A DNA stretch of 64,000 bases from an uncultured Mediterraneibacter sp. (GTDB taxonomy: Bacteria > Bacillota > Clostridia > Lachnospirales > Lachnospiraceae), in assembly GCA_944381935.1 (NCBI GenBank), contig CALWMN010000007.1, forward strand, positions 62,001 through 126,000, given 5' to 3'. Under the pieces are notes generated by a model, which ran no database searches, was not told where the DNA came from, and saw nothing but the letters and a program-made list of their open reading frames with translations. A program made the position numbers and the translations under genes. Shown here in pieces: positions 25,557-33,765 of this stretch (position 1 is its first letter; every line of letters starts with the position of its first letter).

Positions 25557-26222
25557 TTACTCTTTTATCATATATACCGGTTTTGCATGCGAAAAGGGAT
25601 ATTTCTTAAACACATGCTTCCGAGTCGCAAAAAACTCGTCTACTGCGACGGTTTCTCCTTCTATTGTCGAATAATCGTCAAATATAATAACTCCATCTGG
25701 AACGATTCTGTCATAAAGAAGTTCTAAACCAATTTTACACGGCTCATACACATCGGTATCAATGTGCAGCAGCGAGATCCTGAACTGTCCGTTTTTGGAC
25801 AAAAATTCTGGAAGGGTTTCTTTTATATTTCCTTTTATCAGTTCAACATTGTGTATACCTTTCAGTTTCAGACTTTGATATATCTCTTCTCTTGTAACAA
25901 AATCATCCTTAAACATTCTGTTCCAGTTACTGATAAATTTTTTATCGCTTTCAATTTTATCAGAATCAGGAAATTCACCAAACATATCAAATCCTATTAT
26001 CCGTCTGGAGTTTTCGTTTTCAAGCAATTCCCGGAAAGTTCCCCACTGGATTATACCCCCCCCCTTGAAAACTCCCAGTTCTACGACGTCTCCGGGGAGA
26101 TGCAGTATCTTTTTATACAATTCATAATGTGCCAGTATATTTCCCAGGCGATAAGGTTTAGAAGTAAGATAGAATCCATTTTCATACATAAATTCTTTTG
26201 TTTCATCAAATTGATTAATCAT
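25557..26222 (-). CDS. TylF-family O-methyltransferase (opposite cassette)
   Basis: The 221-residue protein has the TylF/MycF form: GDVVELGVFKGGGIIQWG near 44-61 is the SAM-binding start, IIGFDMFGEFPD near 74 follows, and LLHIDTDVYEPCKIGLELL and GVIIFDDYSTIEGE carry the metal-binding acids. A sugar hydroxyl is the likely target. The ribosome site AAAGGGG precedes ATG 26222. The SAM-binding loop is itself encoded by a G9 run (26056-26064), so slippage would break the protein within the first quarter. Confidence 0.82.
   Translation of the reverse strand: MINQFDETKEFMYENGFYLTSKPYRLGNILAHYELYKKILHLPGDVVELGVFKGGGIIQWGTFRELLENENSRRIIGFDMFGEFPDSDKIESDKKFISNWNRMFKDDFVTREEIYQSLKLKGIHNVELIKGNIKETLPEFLSKNGQFRISLLHIDTDVYEPCKIGLELLYDRIVPDGVIIFDDYSTIEGETVAVDEFFATRKHVFKKYPFSHAKPVYMIKE
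26056..26064 (-). repeat. G9 homopolymer within the TylF-family methyltransferase
   Basis: Nine C on the + strand encode the KGGG of the SAM-binding loop on the - strand. The gene is in frame at nine. It is the longest G run noticed in the window. Confidence 0.6.
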
Positions 26223-26270
26223 TGGTTGACGCCCCTTTCTTTAGATAATTTTTTATATGTCTCGATCTTT

Positions 26271-27449
26271 TCACATGGTTCTGCTTAAGATTGTTTCCGC
26301 GACTTCCCGTATCACTCCCTCTCCGCCGTTCGCTTTCGCAATGTATTTTGCAACCTCCCGGACCTGAGGTACTGCATCAGCCGGGCAGCAGGCAAATCCA
26401 ACTATTTTCATCGCATCTATATCGTTGATATCATCACCGATATAAGCAACATTTTCAGGAGAAATCCCTTGTTCCCGGCATATCCTGGTTATAACGGCAG
26501 CCTTATCTTCGCATCCTGTTTCCAGGATATCCAGTTTCAGCTTTTCTGCCCTCCGGCGGTTCAGATCAACGTCCTCTCCCGTAACGATCCCTGTAAGAAT
26601 CCCTCTCTTACGCAATAGTGCGAATCCCATGCCGTCACGGGTGTTAAACTTTTTCAGTTCATCACCCTGCTCAGAATAATACATCCCGCCGTCTGTCAGA
26701 CATCCGTCACAATCTGAAAGAAATAATCTGATCTCTGGAATAATACTTTCCGATATATGGATATTCCTTTTTTTCATCAACGCCTCAACGATTGTCCAAT
26801 CTCCCGGCTCATCAATCTCAAGAAAAGTGTCCTCTGCCATCTCAACTGCTTTGATATTGCCTGAGAGACGATTCCGAGATTCCAGAAGGGCGTGACGTGA
26901 AGTGATATAGAAAGCTCCGTTTTCCACTAAATAACCGGGAAAATCCTGGCGGCGCGGACGCTGGGACACATCATAGTTTGTCGGATGCGCAAACCCATCC
27001 TCATCATTTTCCCAGTTAAATCTTTTCTGCGGGACTACAGATAGCACACTGTCTGTCCCCGGAGTGTCAAATGCTTCAAACCCAAGCTCCAGATCTCTGC
27101 TTGTAAGCAAAGGGGATGTGGCCTGTATTAAAACGATATTATCAAATTCATGACCAGATGCAAACTCCAGCATGGCTGATTCCGTAGACGCCGTATCTGA
27201 TGCGGACTGCGCGGAGCGCCCAATCACTTCTGCTTTGGAAAAGAGAGCAGACTGTTCCCCGTGCTTGAAACCTTCGACGGTTTCCCGGATCAGAGGACTG
27301 TCCGTAGCAATGTATACTTTATGAATGTATCTGCATCCACAGGCAGCTTTAACGCACCAGTACACTAACGGCATACCGTTTAACGGTTTTATATTTTTCA
27401 GGGGGATAGACTTGCTGCCTCCCCTGACCGGTATAAATGCTACGTTCAT
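26271..27449 (-). CDS. Bifunctional CMP-sugar cytidylyltransferase and KdsC-like phosphatase
   Basis: The 392-residue fusion has a NeuA-like cytidylyltransferase at 1-228: MNVAFIPVRGGSKSIPLKNI is the CTP loop, LIQATSPLLTSRDL and EIDEPGDWTI the sugar and metal sites. A HAD phosphatase occupies about 238-392, with LFLSDCDGCLTDGG giving nucleophile D246 and D248, and AYIGDDINDIDAM. The phosphatase removes phosphate from the NeuB product, and the cytidylyltransferase makes the CMP sugar. Fusions of this order are known in sialic and legionaminic-type pathways. GGAGG precedes the ATG. It lies in the - strand operon with NeuB. Confidence 0.88.
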   Translation of the reverse strand: MNVAFIPVRGGSKSIPLKNIKPLNGMPLVYWCVKAACGCRYIHKVYIATDSPLIRETVEGFKHGEQSALFSKAEVIGRSAQSASDTASTESAMLEFASGHEFDNIVLIQATSPLLTSRDLELGFEAFDTPGTDSVLSVVPQKRFNWENDEDGFAHPTNYDVSQRPRRQDFPGYLVENGAFYITSRHALLESRNRLSGNIKAVEMAEDTFLEIDEPGDWTIVEALMKKRNIHISESIIPEIRLFLSDCDGCLTDGGMYYSEQGDELKKFNTRDGMGFALLRKRGILTGIVTGEDVDLNRRRAEKLKLDILETGCEDKAAVITRICREQGISPENVAYIGDDINDIDAMKIVGFACCPADAVPQVREVAKYIAKANGGEGVIREVAETILSRTM

Positions 27450-27505
27450 CCTTCAGCCTCCTTCACGAATATCTACAAATCCACATTTGATCCATTTAAT
27501 TGTTT

Positions 27506-28264
27506 CTATAATCTTCCATAAATATCCTCATACCGGATAATATCATCTTCCCCAAAGTAATCACCTATCTGTACTTCTGTAATGATCAGAGATTCTTTTT
27601 CATCTTCATTGATGACCCTGTGCCTGCATCCTTTTGGAATAAAGACAGAACTTCCACAATGAACACTGAAAACAGACTGATCCAGTTGAACAGTTCCCAT
27701 CCCATGCGCGACGATCCAATATTCCTCCCGGTGGTTGTGCGACTGAAAGCTTAACTCCGATTTTGGATTGATACTGAGTATTTTGGACTGAAAGTAATCA
27801 TTCATGACCGTCGTTTTATAAAATCCCCAGGGTTTCGGAAATATCTCATAATCCGTTACCCCTTCATCCAGACTCAGAAAATCATAGTCAAGGTCAGCAT
27901 GTAGATCAAGCAACAGCAGGGTATGAAGCTGTCTCTTCGTAATTATGTTCACTAACTTCTTCCCGTCGTCTACCACAGGCAGGAATTTTATGGATTCATT
28001 CTTGAACAGCTCAATTGCCTGTGGAATACCGTCAGAAGCGTACAGGGATTTAAAGTTTCTGGTATAGATATCCGCAATCATGCTGTCAGTAGAAGAACCA
28101 CTGATAAAAGCACGGCGTATATCTCCATCTGTAAGTGTTCCGATCACCTTTTCTGATTCATCGACCACGACAAGAAAACCCATCCTGTTACTGTCGATCT
28201 TTCTCAGCGCTTCAAGAACTGTGATCGGCTCCTTTGTCACCAAAATATGTAAATTATCCCTCAT
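27506..28264 (-). CDS. CBS-pair and cupin protein
   Basis: The 252-residue protein has two CBS repeats at about 8-130 (FLVVVDESEKVIGTLTDGDI, then FLPVVDDGKKLVNIITKRQL), which usually sense adenine nucleotides or SAM. A cupin resembling the C-terminal domain of mannose-6-phosphate isomerase follows at about 150-250 (PWGFYKTTVM, SFQSHNHREEYWIVAHGMG, VFIPKGCRHRVIN). CBS proteins often sit next to NeuB-type genes in flagellin-sugar clusters, where they accompany a nucleotidyltransferase; here the partner is a cupin. Its reaction, isomerase or regulator, is not settled. Confidence 0.72.
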   Translation of the reverse strand: MRDNLHILVTKEPITVLEALRKIDSNRMGFLVVVDESEKVIGTLTDGDIRRAFISGSSTDSMIADIYTRNFKSLYASDGIPQAIELFKNESIKFLPVVDDGKKLVNIITKRQLHTLLLLDLHADLDYDFLSLDEGVTDYEIFPKPWGFYKTTVMNDYFQSKILSINPKSELSFQSHNHREEYWIVAHGMGTVQLDQSVFSVHCGSSVFIPKGCRHRVINEDEKESLIITEVQIGDYFGEDDIIRYEDIYGRL

Positions 28265-28278
28265 GCCTGCCCCCTTTA

Positions 28279-29145
28279 TTATCCACGGTATTTCAGTTTA
28301 TCCCTTTGCTCCTGCTCAATTGGCAAAATCTCGCAGGACTTATAAGTCAATGAATCATGTACTGCATTTAAGTTTCTTACCAGCCTGCGAACCCCATCCG
28401 GTTCCAGGGAAGCTGCATGATCCGTCCCCTTCCAGGTCCGGTTAAGTGTATAATGCCGCTCGATGATATGCGCTCCCAGCGTATATGCAGCCATATCCAC
28501 GGCGATCCCATTGTGATGGCCTGAAAATCCAATCGCTTTTACTCTGCCTCCATATTGCTCTTTCATTCGCCTGATCTCAAGCAGACATACGTCTTTAAAT
28601 GGCACCGGATACCCGGAAGTGCAGTTAAAAAGAACAAGATCTTTCGCGCGGCCGTTTTTCTCGAAAAACTCTACAATCTGTTCCTCTTCCGCATGAGTTG
28701 TCATGCCAAACGACAGTTGGATCTCGCCCTCGTAGTTCCTGCAAATCCACTGCAGCATCTCGAAATGCGTATTACATGCAGATGGTATCTTGATAAATTC
28801 CGGACGAAGAGAAATGATTTCGACCGCGCTGGTCATATCCCATACAGAGGAAGAGTAAATGATCCCGGCTTCCTCGCACCATTGCTTAAGCTGTGCGTGT
28901 TGCTCCACCGTAAACTCCAGATACTCCCGATGATGTCCATATGTATCTCCATAAGAGTTTTCCGGATGGGGATGCGGAGCATTATACTGTTCTGGCGTCA
29001 GCAGCTCTTTCGGGCAGCGCTTCTGAAATTTAATGGCGTCAGCTTTGCAAAACTCTGCCGCCGTAAAGATCATTTCACGTGCAATATCCATCTTTCCCAT
29101 ATGATTGCATCCTGCTTCTGCAATGACAAAAGGTCTCTGATACAT
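28279..29145 (-). CDS. neuB: NeuB-family nonulosonic acid synthase
   Basis: The 288-residue protein has the NeuB barrel: PFVIAEAGCNHMGKMDIA at 5-22, AIKFQKRCPKELLT, IKIPSACNTHFEML, VLFNCTSGYPVP, IGFSGHHNGIAVDMAA and IERHYTLNRTWKGTDHAASL. NeuB condenses PEP with a hexose or a phosphohexose to give a nine-carbon acidic sugar. It ends at about 288, whereas sialic acid synthases have a further C-terminal antifreeze-like (SAF) domain to about 340, so that domain is absent. GGAGG precedes the ATG. The next genes in the operon supply phosphatase and CMP transfer. Confidence 0.88.
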   Translation of the reverse strand: MYQRPFVIAEAGCNHMGKMDIAREMIFTAAEFCKADAIKFQKRCPKELLTPEQYNAPHPHPENSYGDTYGHHREYLEFTVEQHAQLKQWCEEAGIIYSSSVWDMTSAVEIISLRPEFIKIPSACNTHFEMLQWICRNYEGEIQLSFGMTTHAEEEQIVEFFEKNGRAKDLVLFNCTSGYPVPFKDVCLLEIRRMKEQYGGRVKAIGFSGHHNGIAVDMAAYTLGAHIIERHYTLNRTWKGTDHAASLEPDGVRRLVRNLNAVHDSLTYKSCEILPIEQEQRDKLKYRG

Positions 29146-29164
29146 GGTATATTTCCTCCTGATA

Positions 29165-30343
29165 CTATTTTTTAATAATCTCTTTAATACGTGCCAGATT
29201 GTCCCTGCTTATTTTCCACAGCATTTCCTGAGCTTCAAATAAACGCCTGCGTGTTTCTTCATTCCTTTCCTCATGTACAGTAATAAACAGGTCAACGATC
29301 CTGGACTGCAAATCCTCCAGACGCTCTACAGTGTCCCTCAATTCTATACACCAGTCAGTCGCCTCAATATCCTCCAGGAACCATCTCGATTTATCATGTG
29401 AACACAGAGTGATAATCTCGCAATTCAGTCCGAAAGGAATCAGCTGAGCATGTCCCCTCATGCCAATCACTAAATCCATTTTATTATAAATTTTGTAAAC
29501 CTGATGCGGATACATATATGACATCACAATGGTTTTGAAAGAGACGTCTGCATCTTCAAGATACTGCACAAATTCCAGGTCACTGAGGCAGTGAACCAGA
29601 TAATAGATCTTGTACCCCCGCTCCTGTATCTCTTTTATAGAGCCTGCCACAGAACGTAAAACAGACTCTTTGTTTTCTCCATATCGCATTTCTGACCGGT
29701 CAAACGCCATGTTCACACCTACGTTTCCGGTACGCTGTTTGGCCGGTATATTTTTGTAGACTTTTCTGATCAATGTTGTCGTACAGGGCTGGAATATAAT
29801 CTTAGACGCCAGAGCTTCATCATTAACCAGTGATTTTATTTTCTCAACGCTTCCATGATTCCTCAGTCCTACAAATGCACTTTTGTCAACTAAAAGCTTC
29901 AGGTTCCTGATGAATAATTCCCCTGGTTCCTGTCCGCGAAAATAATTATATCCGACACTATAGACAATGACTGGAACCTCAATCTTTTTCAGCAGTTCCT
30001 CTGGAACTGCCCACTGCCATCCACTTATGGCATTTTCATTCGTGTCAGGCAGGAAAAGTCCTCCTCCGCCTATGACAAGTCCTCCCCCCTTATTAATGGC
30101 TTCTATCATTCTGTCTGAAACCTCAGTTTTTAACTCGATAAGATTCCATCTTTCCCCCATCCCCTCAGATTGGAACGTCTTTCTGACACACTGTGACAAG
30201 ACGGTATCTCCGACATTTCTTCTGATATGATAACTCACATGCGACAACATGACCCCCGACACATTGCAAGGCCGTTCTTCCTTTATTCTGTAAACCGCAC
30301 GGCGTATCGCGCGATAGATCCTTATAAAGACATTTTTTCTCAT
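29165..30343 (-). CDS. Polysaccharide pyruvyltransferase-family protein
   Basis: The 392-residue protein carries family features: MLSHVSYHIRRNVGDTVLSQ near 28-47, GGGLVIGGGGLFLPDT near 92-107, and VIGMRGHAQLIPFGLNCEII near 310-329, the conserved C-terminal HAQLIPF-like site. Members such as CsaB add a pyruvyl ketal from PEP to a sugar, though some are amine or phosphate transfer-like. Within the NeuB operon it likely decorates the glycan. It starts by ATGA overlap with the upstream CitC-like gene. Confidence 0.75.
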   Translation of the reverse strand: MRKNVFIRIYRAIRRAVYRIKEERPCNVSGVMLSHVSYHIRRNVGDTVLSQCVRKTFQSEGMGERWNLIELKTEVSDRMIEAINKGGGLVIGGGGLFLPDTNENAISGWQWAVPEELLKKIEVPVIVYSVGYNYFRGQEPGELFIRNLKLLVDKSAFVGLRNHGSVEKIKSLVNDEALASKIIFQPCTTTLIRKVYKNIPAKQRTGNVGVNMAFDRSEMRYGENKESVLRSVAGSIKEIQERGYKIYYLVHCLSDLEFVQYLEDADVSFKTIVMSYMYPHQVYKIYNKMDLVIGMRGHAQLIPFGLNCEIITLCSHDKSRWFLEDIEATDWCIELRDTVERLEDLQSRIVDLFITVHEERNEETRRRLFEAQEMLWKISRDNLARIKEIIKK

Positions 30344-31944
30344 TCATGTTCCTCCCTGAACCTTTTACATAAATATTTGTATGTCGTATCCGGAACAAGA
30401 CTCTTTATCAGTCCAAAATCTCCGGTCTTCAGCGCCTTCCTGACTCTTGAAGCGCTGATCACGTCTCCGGCTTGCTCTTTTCTCTTTATCTCATCCACCT
30501 CTATACCGTATCTCGGGAGTATCTCTTTCATGCTTTCATTGTAGCTTCGTGTCACCACGTCAATCGGTTCTTCTCCGACAAAGCGCTTTGTAATGCCCAG
30601 AGGAGCGGCAATATACCGTCCAAAGATGTCTACATCAAGAGATGTATCGACTCCTACGCTGCCTGGAGAGTCCTTTGAAAAATATCCGGGAAATGTTACC
30701 GAGCTGATAATGAGTTTTCCGCTTGGCACTACAACGACATTTTTAAGATCCCTTGTTCCTGCCCTCACCAGCTTAATCCTGTCTTCAAATGGGAAGAAGG
30801 ACTTGTCTTCTTCCACCACAAAAATATAAAGGTGATCTACTTTTTCTGCCGACTGCCTGATCAGATACTGGTGTCCCAGAGTAAATGGATTGCAGTTCAT
30901 TACGATTGCGCCGCGCACTCCCTCGTTCCAGTCTTCCGGCGTGTTCTCTTTTACTTTATTGATATATTCCATTGCCTGTCTGTGATACTGCTGTTCCTCA
31001 CCGATTGCCTCATGTACCGGCTGCGGCAGATAAAACGGGTCCGGTGAAGAATCGTCTGCTTCTTCCAGCTTCCCTCGTATAATTGTCCACAGTTTGTCAG
31101 CAAGCAGCTCATAACCTGTGTGGTTGCAGTGCAGTATCATTTCAAAATAAGAATCCCTTTGCATTGCTTTATTGTTCAATGCCGTTGTGATATCATATAT
31201 CTCACCGTTTTCCTCCATAGGCATCAGGCTTCCGTACTCTATAACTAAAATATCCCCTTTTCTGAATTTCATGTCATAAATAGCTTTATAGGTGTCATGA
31301 AAACCTGCTCCCATCACTCCCATATTGACAACCCGCCAGTCATTGTAAACCTCATTGATCTTTCTTTGCAGATAACTTGCCATCGTGTCCTTGTCTTCAA
31401 CCGCATATCCAAAGAAAAGGCATGTGCCAAGCAAGTAGACAGAGTGGCGGCTGTTGGCAGGGTTTCCCGCTGTATATCTCTTGCCGTTTGACACGTTAAT
31501 ATACTGACTGCTGTGATTTTCATGCCTTATTTTCCCCGGGGCCAGATCCAGTTTGTTTGGAATGTTATGCCTGATCCCATCCACATAATCAGGAGTATAT
31601 TTCTCCCCATATATTCTTTTCAAAAACGGAATGAACGGTTTCTGATCTCTGCAAATTTCGTTGAGCCGGTAACGGCGCATTTTCTCCAGCTGTTCAGAAG
31701 TAGTATGCTCCTGCGGATATAATGGATGGTTAAATCCCCATTCCCGGGAAACAATATACATCGAGACTCCCCGCCTGCTTAAGTAAAGCTGGAAATGCCT
31801 GCACAGCAGTTCTGCCTTCCAGTTTTTGATCAGCTTTATCGTTCTCTTGCTTTCAATGTAGCAGGATCCCTTTGTTTTATAATAAAATTTAAAGACATTC
31901 CCCAAAAGTCCCGTAAATACAGTGTTTAGCGCATTTACAGGCAC
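30340..31944 (-). pseudogene. CitC-like fusion protein lacking its N-terminal domain
   Basis: About 534 codons correspond to the SGNH-like and CitC-like domains of the 19.6-22.0 kb protein (SSQYINVSNGKRYTAG, LLGTCLFFGYAVED, GAIVMNCNPFTLGHQYLI, VVEEDKSFFPFEDRI, ISASRVRKALKT). Homology to the paralogues fades at about 31.88-31.9 kb, beside the integrase element; before that the paralogue has a 260-residue domain absent here. The only usable start is a GTG (31944) without a ribosome site. The two C-terminal domains look intact and may still be made, but the gene is most simply read as truncated at its 5' end. It heads the - strand operon, so that operon's original promoter may also be lost. Confidence 0.7.
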
Positions 31945-31958
31945 AGGGGAACATCCTT

Positions 31959-31977
31959 TTTACTACTCATTTACTAC
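31959..31977. repeat. Paired TTTACTAC motifs, left of the integrase element
   Basis: TTTACTAC occurs at 31959-31966 and 31970-31977, 11 nt apart. The same octamer occurs at 33610-33617 and 33667-33674 on the other side of the integrase gene. They may be arm-type integrase binding sites; this is inference. Confidence 0.45.
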
Positions 31978-32108
31978 TTTTGAGCCTTGCCAATGAAAAG
32001 CGGGATATTCCACGATGTAAGATTGAAAGAAAAATACAGCGGACTGAAAAGATGTTCTGCCGCCGTAACCGTTGTAGGAACAGAAGAAAACGAGAACGGA
32101 GAGTAATT

Positions 32109-32288
32109 ATGACTTACGATAAGAAATCTATTATGTATGAAGCATACAGAAGATACAGGATTGACAAGGAACATAACCCTGGTTTCCCACAGGTATTTTC
32201 TGAGTATCTTGAAATGGTGTGGTTTGAAGACAAATATGAGAAGTGGTTTTGTGAAACCCACTCGTCTGATGAATATGGAAAGGAGTGA
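32109..32288 (+). CDS. Small uncharacterised protein of the integrase element
   Basis: ATG 32109 follows GGAG and opens 59 codons (MTYDKKSIMYEAYRRYRIDK, then HNPGFPQVFSEYLEMVWFED) ending 4 bases before the excisionase-like start. It is charged and aromatic-rich, with no membrane segment. Position directly upstream of xis and int suggests a small accessory or regulatory protein of the element. An in-frame extension upstream has no good start. I do not recognise the family. Confidence 0.5.
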   Translation: MTYDKKSIMYEAYRRYRIDKEHNPGFPQVFSEYLEMVWFEDKYEKWFCETHSSDEYGKE

Positions 32289-32292
32289 TAGC

Positions 32293-32403
32293 ATGAGTGA
32301 TAGAAAAGTTGGCCTTAAGGGCAAGTTCCTGCTGACTTTCGAGGAAGCAAGCCGCTATTTTGGAATCGGGGAAAATTCATACCCAGAAAGGAGCAAAAAC
32401 CAC
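32293..32403 (+). pseudogene. Excisionase (xis) remnant fused in frame to integrase
   Basis: ATG 32293 opens KGKFLLTFEEASRYFGIGEN, which matches the first helix-turn part of Tn916-type excisionases (their LTIEEASKYFRIGEN region). The remaining 40 or so residues are gone, and the frame runs directly into the integrase start at 32404. Excision is probably impaired. TTTCGAGG-like context suggests an internal deletion rather than a point change. Confidence 0.7.
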
Positions 32404-33588
32404 ATGGAAAAAAGAACAGACAGCAGAGGGAGGATTCTTAAAACAGGAGAAAGTCAGAGAAGTGACGGGAGATATGTGTATAAGTATCAGGGAGCGGACG
32501 GAAAGCCGAAATTTCTGTATTCATGGCGTTTGAACAAGACAGATTCACTTCCCAAAGGGAAACGGCACTGTGAACCTCTGCGGGAGATGGAAAAAGAAAT
32601 TTTGCGGGACGCTATGGACGGGATTGATTCTGTAGGCAAGAAAATGACTTTATGTCAGCTTTATGAGAAGCAGAACGCTTTGAAGCCTAATGTGAGGGCA
32701 TCCACAGTAAACGGCAGGAAACAGCTTATGGAGATTTTAAAAGCGGATATGTTAGGGAATATGAGCATTGAGAAAATCAAACCGAGCCACGCAAAGCAGT
32801 GGGCGGTTCGCATGAAAGAAAAAGGGTATGCTTTCCAGACTATCAATAATTACAAACGGTCGCTGAAAGCATCCTTTTATACCGCTATCAATGACGGTTT
32901 AGTCCGTAAGAACCCGTTTAATTTCAAGCTGACTGATGTCATTGAAAATGATACTGTACATAAAACAGCACTTACAGAGGAACAGGCAGATGCGTTTTTA
33001 TCTTTTGTAAGGACAGATTCTGTTTATCAACGTTATTATAGGGCAACCATAGTCTTATTAAATACAGGTTTAAGAATTTCCGAATTGTGCGGACTTACGG
33101 TCAAAGATATTGATTTTGAGAATGGATTTATCAATATTAACCATCAGCTAATATATAGTAAAAATGGTTATTCTGTAACCCCGCCAAAAACAGAAAACAG
33201 TGTCCGCCAGATACCCATGATTGAACCTGTCCGTAAAGCATTACAGGAAGAAATACAGGAGCGGAAAAATGTACAGCTTTTACAGGTAGACGGATATTCC
33301 AATTTTATCTTTCTGAATGTAAAAGGATTACCCATGTATTCAAGTGCATACTCTACAACATTTTCCTCTATGGTAAAGAAATACAATAAATTCCATAAGA
33401 AAAAACTTCCTGCAATTTCTCCGCATATCTTACGCCATACTTTCTGTACGAATATGGCAAACAAGAAAATGACTCCTAACACCCTGCAATATATCATGGG
33501 ACATAAGAATATCACTATGACACTGGGGTACTATGCACATGGTTCAGCAGAATCGGCTAAATCAGAAATGAGGGAATTAGCGGCATAA
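32404..33588 (+). CDS. int: Tn916-type tyrosine integrase
   Basis: The 394-residue protein starts MEKRTDSRGRILKTGESQRS after AAAGGAG and is colinear with Tn916 Int (405 residues). The N-terminal arm-binding domain (1-80, GRYVYKYQGADGKPKFLYSW), core-binding domain (80-180, KMTLCQLYEKQNALKP, TINNYKRSLKASFYTAI) and catalytic domain are all present. Catalytic residues are visible as R in NTGLRISELCGLT, HILRHTF, and the tyrosine in MTLGYYAHG, with the GH of MGHKNI. It cuts and rejoins att sites. The excisionase next to it is truncated, so it may be locked in place. Confidence 0.93.
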   Translation: MEKRTDSRGRILKTGESQRSDGRYVYKYQGADGKPKFLYSWRLNKTDSLPKGKRHCEPLREMEKEILRDAMDGIDSVGKKMTLCQLYEKQNALKPNVRASTVNGRKQLMEILKADMLGNMSIEKIKPSHAKQWAVRMKEKGYAFQTINNYKRSLKASFYTAINDGLVRKNPFNFKLTDVIENDTVHKTALTEEQADAFLSFVRTDSVYQRYYRATIVLLNTGLRISELCGLTVKDIDFENGFININHQLIYSKNGYSVTPPKTENSVRQIPMIEPVRKALQEEIQERKNVQLLQVDGYSNFIFLNVKGLPMYSSAYSTTFSSMVKKYNKFHKKKLPAISPHILRHTFCTNMANKKMTPNTLQYIMGHKNITMTLGYYAHGSAESAKSEMRELAA

Positions 33589-33609
33589 ACGGTTGATTGT
33601 ACTACCCGT

Positions 33610-33674
33610 TTTACTACTTTACAAAGTGCTTTTTTTAGTTTCTTTAAGCTGATTCGTGAACATGTTTTTACTAC
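33610..33674. repeat. TTTACTAC motifs, right of the integrase gene
   Basis: TTTACTAC at 33610-33617 and 33667-33674 in the same orientation as the left pair at 31959-31977. Candidate integrase arm sites near the right end of the element. Confidence 0.4.
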
Positions 33675-33677
33675 ACG

Positions 33678-33725
33678 ACTTCCCGTAACCCGCATAAAAT
33701 AAGGCTTTGCGGACTTACGGGAAGT
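33678..33725. repeat. Inverted repeat near the right end of the integrase element
   Basis: ACTTCCCGTAA (33678-33688) and TTACGGGAAGT (33715-33725) are perfect complements; inside them CCGCA and TGCGG pair too. It may act as terminator of int or mark an element end. The methylase relic begins about 40 nt further on. Confidence 0.5.
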
Positions 33726-33765
33726 TGTGGGAAGATTTATGGAAATCCATTTAAAGTTTCGGTTG

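Larger units (their letters stand above)
31900..33740 (+). mobile_element. Stripped Tn916-type integrative element (integrase module only)
   Basis: The segment holds a Tn916-like integrase, a damaged excisionase start and a small unknown gene. It lies between the truncated CitC-like gene on the left and the methylase relic on the right. Four TTTACTAC motifs flank the genes. No conjugation, replication or cargo genes remain, so it is an immobile remnant or a very small element. Exact ends are uncertain; limits are where host homology stops on each side. Confidence 0.6.

Noticed and set aside
31993-32106. Small frame of 37 codons (MKSGIFHDVRLKEKYSG) left of the integrase element genes
   Set aside because: No ribosome site and no recognised family; possibly the end of a lost gene of the element, but not supportable as a gene.
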